Shown: piece after piece, positions 1 to 8,780 of the stretch | How positions within the stretch are numbered: position 1 is the first letter of the stretch | Layout: each line of letters opens with the position of its first letter | Assembly: GCA_039024435.1 (NCBI GenBank) | Contig: JBCCQH010000140.1 | Coordinates: 1-16,150, forward strand | Source: JBCCQH01 sp039024435 | Lineage (GTDB): Bacteria; Bacteroidota; Bacteroidia; J057; JADKCL01 | Direction: 5' to 3' | Length of the DNA: 16,150 nucleotides | Made by a program: the position numbers and the translations under genes | The notes under the pieces: generated by a model | Databases searched by the model: none | Seen by the model: the letters and a program-made list of their open reading frames with translations, nothing else | Told to the model about the DNA's origin: nothing

Positions 1-428
1 CCCGAAACCGGGACCACCCGCCCCTCCGCATGACCGAAGTATTCCAACTGTGTACCTTCATACACGAATTCACCGATGTAATGCTTCACCGAAACCGGCG
101 TGCCGTTCTGCTTCATTCGGCGGGCCAGCTTGTTGCCCGCCGCATCGTAAAGGTAGAGCAGCTCATTGCCGCCCCCCAGGTCGACCTTGGTGGGCAGATT
201 GAGGTGATTGTACTCGGCGAACAAGCCTTTGTTGGCATCGGTGGCCAGATTGCCGTTGTCGTCGTAGCTGAACTCATTGGTGCCGGTGGCGCCGTTGTCC
301 TGGAAGTCATTCGGGCCATTGGTGGGTGAATTGTCGAGGACGGAGGTGAGTTCGTTGCCGGAATAGCTGTACTGCAAATTGTCGATCAGCCCGAAGGAAT
401 TGCCGCTGAGCAAGCCATTGCGCCGGGC
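1..428 (-). pseudogene. Orphan RHS core fragment (5'-truncated, runs off the left edge)
   Basis: This stretch duplicates bases 2227-2654 of the large RHS gene without any gap; by hand count 18 of 428 bases differ (about 96% identity). Read on the minus strand it stays open through the window edge and encodes YD-repeat and pre-core sequence such as NEFSYDDNGNLATDANKG and LYLYDAAGNKLARRM. Only about four residues differ from the main gene (S to T, S to F, K to E, Q to H); the other changes are silent, so the copy has been kept coding or was copied recently. Similarity stops abruptly at base 428/429, in the middle of a YD repeat. The frame has no ATG and meets a TAA about 35 bases further upstream, so it is not a complete gene. 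In known RHS loci such fragments lead into alternative C-terminal toxin tips (orphan cassettes). The expected tip lies outside the window, so its presence is inferred. Confidence 0.85.
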
Positions 429-442
429 CAAGAACGCCTTAG

Positions 443-489
443 AAAAATCGACAGCCCCCCGCAAGACTTACAAGCGTGCAAGGGGCTGT
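443..489 (-). terminator. Rho-independent terminator after the putative immunity gene
   Basis: Arms ACAGCCCC (451-458) and GGGGCTGT (482-489) form a perfect 8-bp GC-rich stem around a 23-base loop that can pair a little further inside. On the minus strand it is followed within three bases by five Ts (447-443). It lies about 28 bases beyond the stop of the 517-1182 gene, so it would end the RHS-immunity transcript before the orphan RHS fragment. The plus-strand side is also T-rich (GTTTTATTTAT), so it may work in both directions. Confidence 0.75.
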
Positions 490-516
490 GTTTTATTTAT
501 CTAGTTACAATTTGTT

Positions 517-1182
517 TCAACGGTATCGGTATCTCCCCACGACTTGAATCGGACGACGTTTCTTTCCTTTTAGCCAAATAGAGTACTGATCAGTTGTTCC
601 ACGAACTACGCTTATGAGCACTCTTGTCTTTAGTATACGTGAAAAGCCTCCAAATACGTCCGACTCGCGTGATTTTCGAAGGAACTTGATTTCCTTCATA
701 TTTAAGAAATAGGTACGAGATTTGGCAACAGTCAATGACTTTCCTGGTCCATCCAGATATGTATAGATATCATTAAGAATCAGGTCGCCCGAAATGTATT
801 TGATCTCTCCAAGATGGCTGAGGGCAATAAGAAAAGTTTCTAAAGAGTCCTTGCTCATATCCTGATGGGAACAGCGAATGCCCAGTACATGACCGTCTCT
901 TACCAATTCATTACCCTTCTTTTCTATTTCAAAGAATTTCAGACTTGCAAATCCATCCAGATAAACCGGGTTGATTTCAAGTGATCTATAATATGCTCCT
1001 TGTGGAATCGAGTCCCATTGGCATATTCCAGTTTCCCACGTTTGGTCGCGGATTCGGTTCCAATGGAAGTACGCTTTGGAGAATTCCTGTTTTATTCGCT
1101 GTATCGTCTCATTTGCGATACCTTGAGCATTTACATATCGCGGCAAGAGAACACACATGACTATAAAAATTAGCTTTTTCAT
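517..1182 (-). CDS. Putative exported immunity protein for the RHS toxin tip
   Basis: A 221-residue protein I do not recognise by family. Residues 1-20 look like a Sec signal peptide: a KK start, a hydrophobic core (LIFIVMCVLL) and a VNA-Q cleavage site with no lipobox cysteine. The mature part, about 200 residues, is mixed and rather charged, with two cysteines (in the segments TGICQWDS and GIRCSHQD) and a basic C-terminus ending RYRYR. Its ATG overlaps the stop of the RHS gene as ATGA, so the two are probably translationally coupled, and a terminator follows. Position directly after a toxin tip is the hallmark of an immunity gene in polymorphic toxin systems; the function is inferred from that alone. 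An exported immunity protein would imply that the toxin acts outside the cytoplasm. The gene is AT-rich (about 42% GC in a sampled line, against about 58% in the RHS body), which suggests transfer. It could instead be a secreted accessory protein. Confidence 0.7.
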   Translation of the reverse strand: MKKLIFIVMCVLLPRYVNAQGIANETIQRIKQEFSKAYFHWNRIRDQTWETGICQWDSIPQGAYYRSLEINPVYLDGFASLKFFEIEKKGNELVRDGHVLGIRCSHQDMSKDSLETFLIALSHLGEIKYISGDLILNDIYTYLDGPGKSLTVAKSRTYFLNMKEIKFLRKSRESDVFGGFSRILKTRVLISVVRGTTDQYSIWLKGKKRRPIQVVGRYRYR

Positions 1183-4100
1183 CTTGAATAATTCATTTCT
1201 TGAAATCCTTGCTGCCTGGACAATGAGTTGTATTGACTCTTGGCCTTTTCTTCCGCACGATCAGATTGCTGACCACCTTTTTCGCCTACTTCATGGCCTG
1301 GCCCTGCAGAAGTCGGTTCCATAAAAGCATTAATCATGTAATAGATGAAATCTTGCTTTTTATTTTCAATTGCAAAAAGCGCGTGTCCGAACACTTCGTG
1401 AGCTCCTGTTTGAAAATAACGCTTTCCAAAGCTTTTCCCTTCAGGCATGCCCTGTCTTCGGTCAATCGCCCTAGCGGACTCATAAATCTTAAAAGGGTCA
1501 ATCGTGATGAATATCTGATTGTCTTGGACCTCTATAACTGGCTCAGAACCGATATATTCAATTTGTGATTCTTTGGGCATCTTTAAACCCCTCATGATTA
1601 TTCCATCGACTGCATAGCCACTTTGGCCATAAATCGGTCTCACTACTGTTCCAGAACTGTATTTATACTGGATCGACGTGCTACCTAGCTTTCTCCCAGA
1701 TAAATCTCCTTCGGTGAGGAAAATATTGACAGATGAAGCCTGGAGTGACTCGAATGCCGCTGGGTTATGCATTTGAAGATTGTTAATCAATGCTGAGAGG
1801 CGGTTATGTGGCTCCGTTCCTTCCGCTACCGACGGATGGACACGTAACGTATCTCCCCCAGGATCTGTATAATATAATGGATTGGCTGCAAATGCAAGGT
1901 AAGGCGATATTTCAATATATTTCTCCGCTGCCGGATCCACCCCGCCCCAACGCCCCAACTGCACATCATACCTCCGCGCCCCAAAATCCTGCCAGTTCAG
2001 CCCGAACTCATCCTCCAGCTCCTTGCCATTGAACCCGAAGCGATGCAACGGCGACACCGAAGCTGTCCCCAAACCCTCCAGCACCATCCCATACGGATAG
2101 TAGTGCCATTCCTGCAAAATCTCACTCACCTCAGCCACGCCATCCTCATCCAGATCGGCAAAGCGCATCCGCGTATTGCCCAGATGATCCCGATAAAAGT
2201 ACTCGTAGCGGAAATCCTGGGCTCCGCCCGAAACCGGGACCACCCGCCCCTCCGCCTGACCGAAGTATTTCAACTGTGTACCTTCGTACACGAATTCACC
2301 GATGTAATGTTTCACCGAAACCGGCGTCCCGTTCTGCTTCATTCGGCGGGCCAGCTTGTTGCCCGCCGCATCGTAGAGGTAGAGCAACTCATTGCCGCCC
2401 CCCAGGTCGACCTTGGTAGGCAAATTGAGATGATTGTACTCGGCGGAAAGGCCTTTGTTGGCATCGGTGGCCAGATTGCCGTTGTCGTCGTAACTGAACT
2501 CATTGGTGCCGGTGGCGCCGTTGTCCTGGAAGTCATTCGGACCATTGGTGGGTGAATTGTCAAGGACGGAGCTGAGTTCGTTGCCGGAATAGCTGTACTG
2601 CAAATTGTCGATCAGCCCAAAGGAATTGCCGCTGAGCAAGCCATTGCGCCGGGCTTCGGTGATGTTGCCATTGACATCGTAGCGGAGCTTTTCCACGGTG
2701 TAATGGTCCACTTCCGCGGTCCATTGGGCCGTGCCGGGGGACATGGCAGCAAAATTTCCTTCGCGCAACCGGCCAACCGCATCGTAGCGAAACCCGTAGG
2801 CCCGCTTCATGTTGTCCGACTTGCTCTTCCAGCAGATGCCGGAAATGTTGCCGGTGTGCAGACGGTCGCCATTGAGCTTTTCCAGCCCGTCCTCGTAGTG
2901 CAAGGACATGCCAAAAAGATCGTGGTCGTCGTCATTGTTCCAGGCTGGAGAAACCTGCGATTGAATGGCCAAACGCAACAGCACCGTCATGGTCGCATAC
3001 AATTCCGCCTCCATTGCGCCCGCGTTCTGCAATTCGTTGTTCAACTCCGATACCGCCGAGTGGATCGAGTTGTTCAGCTCGTCGGCATAGAGCGCCGCAC
3101 CATTCATCGGCAAAGTCCAAACCGTTCCCACCAACTGGCTGCCCTCGTCGAAAGCGCGGATCTCTTCGGCCTCACTCAGCAGACGATCACCGTAAACTCC
3201 GGTGCGGGTGGTATATTCCAGCCCTTCGCCCGCATTCGCATGCTGGTCCATTTCCACGTCCATGCTCAGGAAGCGGTAGCCCATCTCGTTGGTGTCCACC
3301 CGCAGTTCCACCCGCACCTCGTCCAGGTTCCAGCGCCTTTGCCCCGAAGCAAAGGTGTTGGTCAGTTCGCAGTTGTTGATCTGCTGCAACCAGCCACGGA
3401 TGTGATAGCGGTAGTCCACCGACTGAATGCAACTCTGCCCGTTGTTCGTGCTGTGCAGGTTGTTTTCGGTGAGCTGACCCAGCTCATTGTAGCCTTTTTC
3501 GGAGACGAGCACCTCGTCGTCGCCGTTGTTTTGCTGGAAGGCTTCGATCACCCGGCCGCCGTGGTCGTAGCGGAAGCGCTGCCGGACCTTGACTTCTTCC
3601 GGCGCGCTGTACCTGTGGATGCGCTTGCTCTTTTCCACCTTGCCCACAAAATCCGGATCAACGAATAACAATTCGGTATCGCCCAAGTGATTGTTGGCGT
3701 GGGTCTGAATGAGCTGGCCCCGGTCGTTGTAAAACGAAGTGGTCGTGATCCAGTCGGCGGATGCGGAGATGGTGGGCGAATTGAGCACCCGCACCTGCAC
3801 GCGGGTCAGTTGCTCACGCTGCCGCTCAAAGCTGGTGTCGTCGTACTCGCTGTCCGGATCTTGCAAATAGCCCATGTCCGACTGGCCGTCCTGATCGAAA
3901 TCATAGTCGTCAAAATAGCTCACCGACATGTCTTCGTAGTAGGAAGACGCATCACCACTGCGCGGGAAAGCCTGATCGGTGTAGCCGTATTGGGTGGCGA
4001 AGTTCTGTCCGGTGCGCGCCTCGTGGTTCTCCACCGTCTGCGCGTCCAGCAAGCCATTTACATAGCCCTGCAGGGCCAGCCGGGTGAGGTTGGTATGGTC

Positions 4101-7100
4101 ATCGAAGATCCCGGTCACGATCTCGCGGCCCAGGCGGTCGTACTTCTTGAAGTTCCACTTGTTCTGAGCCCGCAGATTGCCGTCTTGGTGCAGAATCACC
4201 CGGTCCAGGTTGTCGTAGACCAGGTATTCCCACTCCTTGCCGGGAACCTTCTTCTCCACCAGACGGCGGCGGGCATCGTAGACATAGCGGTAACAAAGAT
4301 CAGCGCTGAGCGCATTCACATCGTAGTTGGAATTGCTCTGCATGAAGGCCACCGCTTTGGGGGGAATGATGAAGGCCACCTGCCCGAAATCGTCGTACAC
4401 CCAATAGGTTTCCAGCCAGGAGAAGCCCAGGCCGCCTTGCGTCTTGCCATCGGTGTCGTAGACCTTGACCTTCTTGTAGATCACCCGGTCGAGCTTGTCT
4501 TTGAACTCGTAGTACGCGCCGTTCTCTTCGTCTTCCACACGCACTCCGGTCAGTTCTCCGGTGGGATAAATCGCGGTGGAAACACAATTGCCCGCCGAAA
4601 TGGCCCACTTGCGAATGGGATGCGCCGGGGTGTTGACGATGTAGCTGTTTTCAACGGTATGACCATTGCCCAACTGCCAGCCCTGGCCTTCGGCCCCCGA
4701 TTCGCGCACCCGGTTGAGGGGCGAGGCATCGAAGACCTGCTCGGCGAAGGGGAAATTGCTCGTCGCCACGGCGGTGGATTGCTGGTAGAAGGCGGCCTGA
4801 TCGGCGGTCACATTGGCCAGGAAAGCACCCTGATTGCCGGATTTGCTGAAGGGAAGCCAGGCCTTGGGCTGATTGCCGTAGGGATCGTAATCCTGAACGG
4901 CGATCATGTCCCGGTTGAGCGGGCTGATGCCCACCTGAATGGTCTGGAGCCCGCGTCCGTAGCCGTCCTGGTACTGCACCGTCTCGAACTTGTCCCCGAT
5001 CGGCGCCGCGTCGAGTTGAGCTTCGCCGAGTAATTCTACCTGGGCCACTTCTTCGCGGACCTGGTTATGGGGAGCACCGTTTTGGCCCACGTACAAGTAG
5101 CTGGCGCGCTTGAGGATACGGCCCTGATGGTCGCGGACCAGGCGGAAACGCAGGAAATCATCGTACTCAAACGATGCGCGCAAGTCGTTGGGGTCCATCT
5201 GATCGGTCAGGCCGATCATGGGATCGTAGGCGTAGGTCACCATGCGGGCGTCTTCCGGTTGAAGGCGCAGATCGTCCACCGCGAGGACATTGCTGGCGTC
5301 CTCATTGAGCACGTAGGCGCGAATGCGCAAGGGCGTGGTGGGCGCGATCCCCGCCGCGCTGCGAACCCCGCCCAGGTCCAGGCGCACTTCCACGTACTGC
5401 CAAGTGCCATTGGTGGCGGGAATGCTGACCGTCCGGTAAGCATCGTACTGGCTGGGAGAAGGGAAAACGGTATTGGCGCTGCCGTCCGCCTTCGAATGGA
5501 TGACCAGCTTGCCCCCGGCGTAGCCGGTATTCGTCTTGACCCAGCCCGAGAAGAGGAAGCGCTGGTCCTGCTCAAAGGGGCGCAGTTCGCGCGTGGGGCC
5601 GAAAACGCTGCTGCCCGCCGCGATTTCCCGGCAAGTATTCCCGCTGTGGGCATTTCCGGCGAAACTGTTGCCACTTTGGAACTCCCAGAAATCTTCGTCG
5701 GGATTCAAAGCGGTGGCATCGGAGGATTCAAAACCGGTATAAGCGGTCGAGCCATCCAGAACCGGCCCGGTGGGATTGGAACTGGTCGGTGCAAAAGCCG
5801 AAGCCCCATTCAGAATCTTTGCCACGGGCAGGGTTGCACCGTAGCCCCATTTGTAAGCCGCCTGGATGCCGTCCTTTTGCCGCACCTGGACGATGTGGCT
5901 GTAGTCGTCGTAGGCTTCCACCCGTTCGCGTTCTTCGTATCGGGCATCAATGGCGAAGAATCCGCCCGATACTGTGGCTGGGCTGTAGTTGCTCACCGGG
6001 CTGGCCGATTCAAACATCAGCAACTTCTCCGGCATGATGATGCCCGGCTGGAATTCTTTGTACATGGTCAAAAAGCCTTGCAACAGCTCCTCGGAACCCC
6101 CCGGCTTCTTTTGCCAAACCGTCTGCTCAATGGGGACCGCGTGCATGAACTTGTCCTGCTTGAGCAACGACAAGGCGAGCGCATACGGATCGTTGGCACC
6201 GGTGGCGAAATCGGCGGGATAGCGGAACCGCTGGATCACCTCGCGGCCCTCGCTATCGGTGGTTTTTGTGGCGGTCAGTTGGAGGTGAGCGGGATTGGCG
6301 TATTCAAACACCGACACCGACTCGGAATAGTTGATCCCGTTGTCGTCGTAGGTGCGGGTGATCAGCGTGTCCCGGTACGTCCACTGCGAAGTCTCCAGAT
6401 AGGGACGCAACGCCAGGTGATTGAAGGCCGGAGAATTTGGGAACTGTACCGAACGGCGCAGGAACCCGAGGTTGTAGCCAGCGACCACCGTCTCGTTGGC
6501 GGAGCTGGTGGCATACCGATGGATTTCTTCCTGTACCCGATTGCCGGTGTTGTTGTACACCGTTTGGGAGAGCAGTCGGCCCCTCAGGTGTTCCAGACTG
6601 GTGACCGGACCCAAGGGGAAGGCAATGTTTCCGTCGGCGTAATCCCGGGCGGTGGTGTAGGTGCGGACAATCCGGCCATTGGCGCCGGCCACCCCGATTT
6701 CCTCGGTGACTTCCGCATAGCCCACGTGGCTGCCTTGCGTGGTTCCCAGAGCTTGTCTGGTGGTGGCCGAGGCGGCGAAGAAGCTACAATTGGCCGTCGT
6801 ACTCGGCACGTTGCCGGTGCCCGATTGCGTGCGCTCCTCAAAGTACTGGAAGAAGTATCCCGGTTCGGTAACAATTTGACCCGAGGGCTGATTGGGATTC
6901 CCATTGAAGTTGTAGGAAAACTCGCGGATCAAGTCATTTGCCGAATCGAAGCCGTCGTGCTCTACGATGCGGGCAACCCGAATCCCCCCGGCAATCTTTT
7001 CGGTGGCCGGGACTTGACTTGCATAATCGAGTCTGATCCCCGCATTGTCGCCGGGGAGGTAGGCTTTGGCTTCAATAAAATAGGTTCCCGCCGCAAGGAA

Positions 7101-8780
7101 TAGGGAAGCCGACTGGGTGGACTGGGTGCCACAACTCCAACTTTGCACCGTTTGCCCCCCTTGGGCATAGAGGCGTGCTTCAGCGTTGCATTCGATTCCG
7201 CCATTGGAAAGATTTACGGTGATGTTGACGCACTGATCGTGATCCAGGATAAATTGAACGGTCTGCGCCGGAATACAGTTCGTGCAGCTTGGGTGACCGC
7301 AGGCAAATCCGAAGCAATGGGCATCCGCATCGGCAAAAGCCGGGATTTTGGGTTGCGCATTGGGCGCCGGGGCGTAGGTGTGGGCTTCATATTCGAAAGC
7401 GGTGCGGCTGCCCGCGGGCCGGGTGACCTCTTTCAGGCTGCCGGCCCGGCTGTAAAGAAAGTCGGGGGAGCGGTCTGCGGACCCCAGAATGCTACAGTCC
7501 GGCAGCTCGGTTTTCGGGATTCCCGAGGTGTTTGGCTTGCCGTTGGCGTAGCCCCAGTGATCTTGAGCAAAGGATCCCACGGGCGGAAGCGCGTGCGTTT
7601 TGTAATAGGTAAAGGTTGTCGGCGGCAAAGTTGCCCCATTGGCGGCAGTTTCGGTGACTTGATCAAGCATCAGCCTTCCTGACCAGTAGCTTTGTCCCAG
7701 TGCAAAGCGCTTGAGTAAGCTGCCGTTTTTCCGGCGAACGTCAACGCGTTTGAGCGCAAAGTCGCCATTGAGATCCGTGCGCGCTTGTGCATCGTACCCA
7801 AACTCAAGGCTGCCCCGGGCGGAGCGAATGGCCGTCAAGCGAACCATTTGGGTATTCTTTTGTCCCCCGCAGACATCGGCGGCTTTTCCCGTACAGACCG
7901 GCTGGGTTGGGTTTTGCGTGTGGGGGGCGTACACGGTTTCGGAGCGGGGAAGATTCTCCTGGACCAGGCCGACATTGGCATATTCCAGGTCAATTTGGTC
8001 CCCATTGGGCGAGGTAATGGACTTGAGGTACCAGGCGGTAATTGCGCCCTGCGGAATCGATTCTCCACAATCCGCAATGGTAATCGTGTTTTCCCGGGCA
8101 TCTTGCCCAAACGTGTAGCGAATCCCATCGGCGGTGGTGATCTCCCAGGTGTAGTTGTTCCAATCGACCGCAATTTTCAGTTTTGCGTAGGGAAGGGGAA
8201 TGGGGTTTCCCGCATTGTCGAAGATGATTTTCCCCGACCAGCCGGGCAGGTTGACGTAAAACAGATCGGGGTGGCCATCTTTTTCCCCCTTGGCAAAGTC
8301 GAGAAAGATCTGTTCCTCGGCGTAGGTGTAACCACTGGCCGCGTTGATTTCGTGCGGCAGGAGAAAGTTATAAGCGGGCAGTTGGCCGGCTACCTGGAGC
8401 CAACCGTTGGGCAATTCGTCCGGCTTTCCCCGGACGGTGCGCGCGATGACGCCCCCGGCGTTGAGGGCCCAACCCAGTCCGGCCCGGGAAGCGACTTGGT
8501 CGACTTTGATCCCGCCGCCGTGGTAGGACAACGCGACGGGGAGACTCAGATCGCGGCCCTCCAGCGTCCACAAGGGCAGGGAAAAGGAAGGCGAACCGGT
8601 GTACCAGGACACCGGGATTTCGACGTACTGGGCCAAAGCGGCCGCTTCCGGCGCTGGGGGAATGCTCACTTGCGCCACGCTGGGCGGGGTGTTGGCAAAT
8701 TGGCCCAAAACCGGCGCATGGGTACCGGCAATTGCGATTATACAAATCAGCAGGTACAATTTAAAATGTGGGGTTTGCAT
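1179..8780 (-). CDS. Giant secreted RHS/YD-repeat protein with metallopeptidase-like toxin tip
   Basis: About 2533 aa from the ATG at 8780; a TTG seven codons upstream is possible, but the ATG gives a clean signal peptide (residues 1 to about 27, ending VLG-Q). Order: SpvB/TcB-like N-terminal region (LPVALSYHGGGIKV, AGLGWALNAGGVIARTVRG); a cysteine-rich patch near 480-510 followed by a small beta-rich domain; a jelly-roll or carbohydrate-binding-like insert near 1010-1185; a DUF6443-like region near 1250-1450; YD repeats to about 2190; RHS core near 2190-2305 (DHLGNTRM, YYPYG, FNGKE, GARRYD, GRWGGVDP) ending in the DPGGD boundary. RHS proteins form a shell that encloses a variable C-terminal toxin. 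Here the tip (about 2306-2533) carries HEVFGH starting at His2461, an HExxGH motif like that of M49 peptidases and some zincin-type toxins; a third metal ligand is not clear. The stop overlaps the next gene by ATGA. RHS identity is certain; the peptidase role of the tip is inferred. Confidence 0.95.
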   Translation of the reverse strand: MQTPHFKLYLLICIIAIAGTHAPVLGQFANTPPSVAQVSIPPAPEAAALAQYVEIPVSWYTGSPSFSLPLWTLEGRDLSLPVALSYHGGGIKVDQVASRAGLGWALNAGGVIARTVRGKPDELPNGWLQVAGQLPAYNFLLPHEINAASGYTYAEEQIFLDFAKGEKDGHPDLFYVNLPGWSGKIIFDNAGNPIPLPYAKLKIAVDWNNYTWEITTADGIRYTFGQDARENTITIADCGESIPQGAITAWYLKSITSPNGDQIDLEYANVGLVQENLPRSETVYAPHTQNPTQPVCTGKAADVCGGQKNTQMVRLTAIRSARGSLEFGYDAQARTDLNGDFALKRVDVRRKNGSLLKRFALGQSYWSGRLMLDQVTETAANGATLPPTTFTYYKTHALPPVGSFAQDHWGYANGKPNTSGIPKTELPDCSILGSADRSPDFLYSRAGSLKEVTRPAGSRTAFEYEAHTYAPAPNAQPKIPAFADADAHCFGFACGHPSCTNCIPAQTVQFILDHDQCVNITVNLSNGGIECNAEARLYAQGGQTVQSWSCGTQSTQSASLFLAAGTYFIEAKAYLPGDNAGIRLDYASQVPATEKIAGGIRVARIVEHDGFDSANDLIREFSYNFNGNPNQPSGQIVTEPGYFFQYFEERTQSGTGNVPSTTANCSFFAASATTRQALGTTQGSHVGYAEVTEEIGVAGANGRIVRTYTTARDYADGNIAFPLGPVTSLEHLRGRLLSQTVYNNTGNRVQEEIHRYATSSANETVVAGYNLGFLRRSVQFPNSPAFNHLALRPYLETSQWTYRDTLITRTYDDNGINYSESVSVFEYANPAHLQLTATKTTDSEGREVIQRFRYPADFATGANDPYALALSLLKQDKFMHAVPIEQTVWQKKPGGSEELLQGFLTMYKEFQPGIIMPEKLLMFESASPVSNYSPATVSGGFFAIDARYEERERVEAYDDYSHIVQVRQKDGIQAAYKWGYGATLPVAKILNGASAFAPTSSNPTGPVLDGSTAYTGFESSDATALNPDEDFWEFQSGNSFAGNAHSGNTCREIAAGSSVFGPTRELRPFEQDQRFLFSGWVKTNTGYAGGKLVIHSKADGSANTVFPSPSQYDAYRTVSIPATNGTWQYVEVRLDLGGVRSAAGIAPTTPLRIRAYVLNEDASNVLAVDDLRLQPEDARMVTYAYDPMIGLTDQMDPNDLRASFEYDDFLRFRLVRDHQGRILKRASYLYVGQNGAPHNQVREEVAQVELLGEAQLDAAPIGDKFETVQYQDGYGRGLQTIQVGISPLNRDMIAVQDYDPYGNQPKAWLPFSKSGNQGAFLANVTADQAAFYQQSTAVATSNFPFAEQVFDASPLNRVRESGAEGQGWQLGNGHTVENSYIVNTPAHPIRKWAISAGNCVSTAIYPTGELTGVRVEDEENGAYYEFKDKLDRVIYKKVKVYDTDGKTQGGLGFSWLETYWVYDDFGQVAFIIPPKAVAFMQSNSNYDVNALSADLCYRYVYDARRRLVEKKVPGKEWEYLVYDNLDRVILHQDGNLRAQNKWNFKKYDRLGREIVTGIFDDHTNLTRLALQGYVNGLLDAQTVENHEARTGQNFATQYGYTDQAFPRSGDASSYYEDMSVSYFDDYDFDQDGQSDMGYLQDPDSEYDDTSFERQREQLTRVQVRVLNSPTISASADWITTTSFYNDRGQLIQTHANNHLGDTELLFVDPDFVGKVEKSKRIHRYSAPEEVKVRQRFRYDHGGRVIEAFQQNNGDDEVLVSEKGYNELGQLTENNLHSTNNGQSCIQSVDYRYHIRGWLQQINNCELTNTFASGQRRWNLDEVRVELRVDTNEMGYRFLSMDVEMDQHANAGEGLEYTTRTGVYGDRLLSEAEEIRAFDEGSQLVGTVWTLPMNGAALYADELNNSIHSAVSELNNELQNAGAMEAELYATMTVLLRLAIQSQVSPAWNNDDDHDLFGMSLHYEDGLEKLNGDRLHTGNISGICWKSKSDNMKRAYGFRYDAVGRLREGNFAAMSPGTAQWTAEVDHYTVEKLRYDVNGNITEARRNGLLSGNSFGLIDNLQYSYSGNELSSVLDNSPTNGPNDFQDNGATGTNEFSYDDNGNLATDANKGLSAEYNHLNLPTKVDLGGGNELLYLYDAAGNKLARRMKQNGTPVSVKHYIGEFVYEGTQLKYFGQAEGRVVPVSGGAQDFRYEYFYRDHLGNTRMRFADLDEDGVAEVSEILQEWHYYPYGMVLEGLGTASVSPLHRFGFNGKELEDEFGLNWQDFGARRYDVQLGRWGGVDPAAEKYIEISPYLAFAANPLYYTDPGGDTLRVHPSVAEGTEPHNRLSALINNLQMHNPAAFESLQASSVNIFLTEGDLSGRKLGSTSIQYKYSSGTVVRPIYGQSGYAVDGIIMRGLKMPKESQIEYIGSEPVIEVQDNQIFITIDPFKIYESARAIDRRQGMPEGKSFGKRYFQTGAHEVFGHALFAIENKKQDFIYYMINAFMEPTSAGPGHEVGEKGGQQSDRAEEKAKSQYNSLSRQQGFQEMNYSR
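2227..2654 (-). repeat. In-gene copy of the 428-bp RHS core direct repeat
   Basis: This part of the RHS gene is matched without gaps by bases 1-428 in the same orientation. The offset is 2226 bases, exactly 742 codons, so recombination between the copies would preserve the reading frame. It would remove the present toxin tip, the putative immunity gene and the terminator and join the RHS body to whatever follows the orphan copy. The match still continues at the left window edge, so the true repeat is longer than 428 bp. Confidence 0.9.

Noticed and set aside
1383..1400. Classical HExxH zincin motif in the toxin tip
   Set aside because: The sequence is HEVFGH, with three residues between HE and the second His, so it is reported as HExxGH-like and not as a standard zincin.
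2703..7103. Long plus-strand open frames opposite the RHS gene (2703-3668, 3687-5033, 5067-7103)
   Set aside because: They are antisense to an intact giant RHS gene, have low-complexity V/G/R-rich products with no domain I recognise, and follow from its GC-rich codon pattern.
2190..8700. Tandem DNA repeats or CRISPR-like structure in the RHS gene
   Set aside because: The periodicity is at the protein level (degenerate YD repeats); no conserved DNA repeat with regular spacers was seen.
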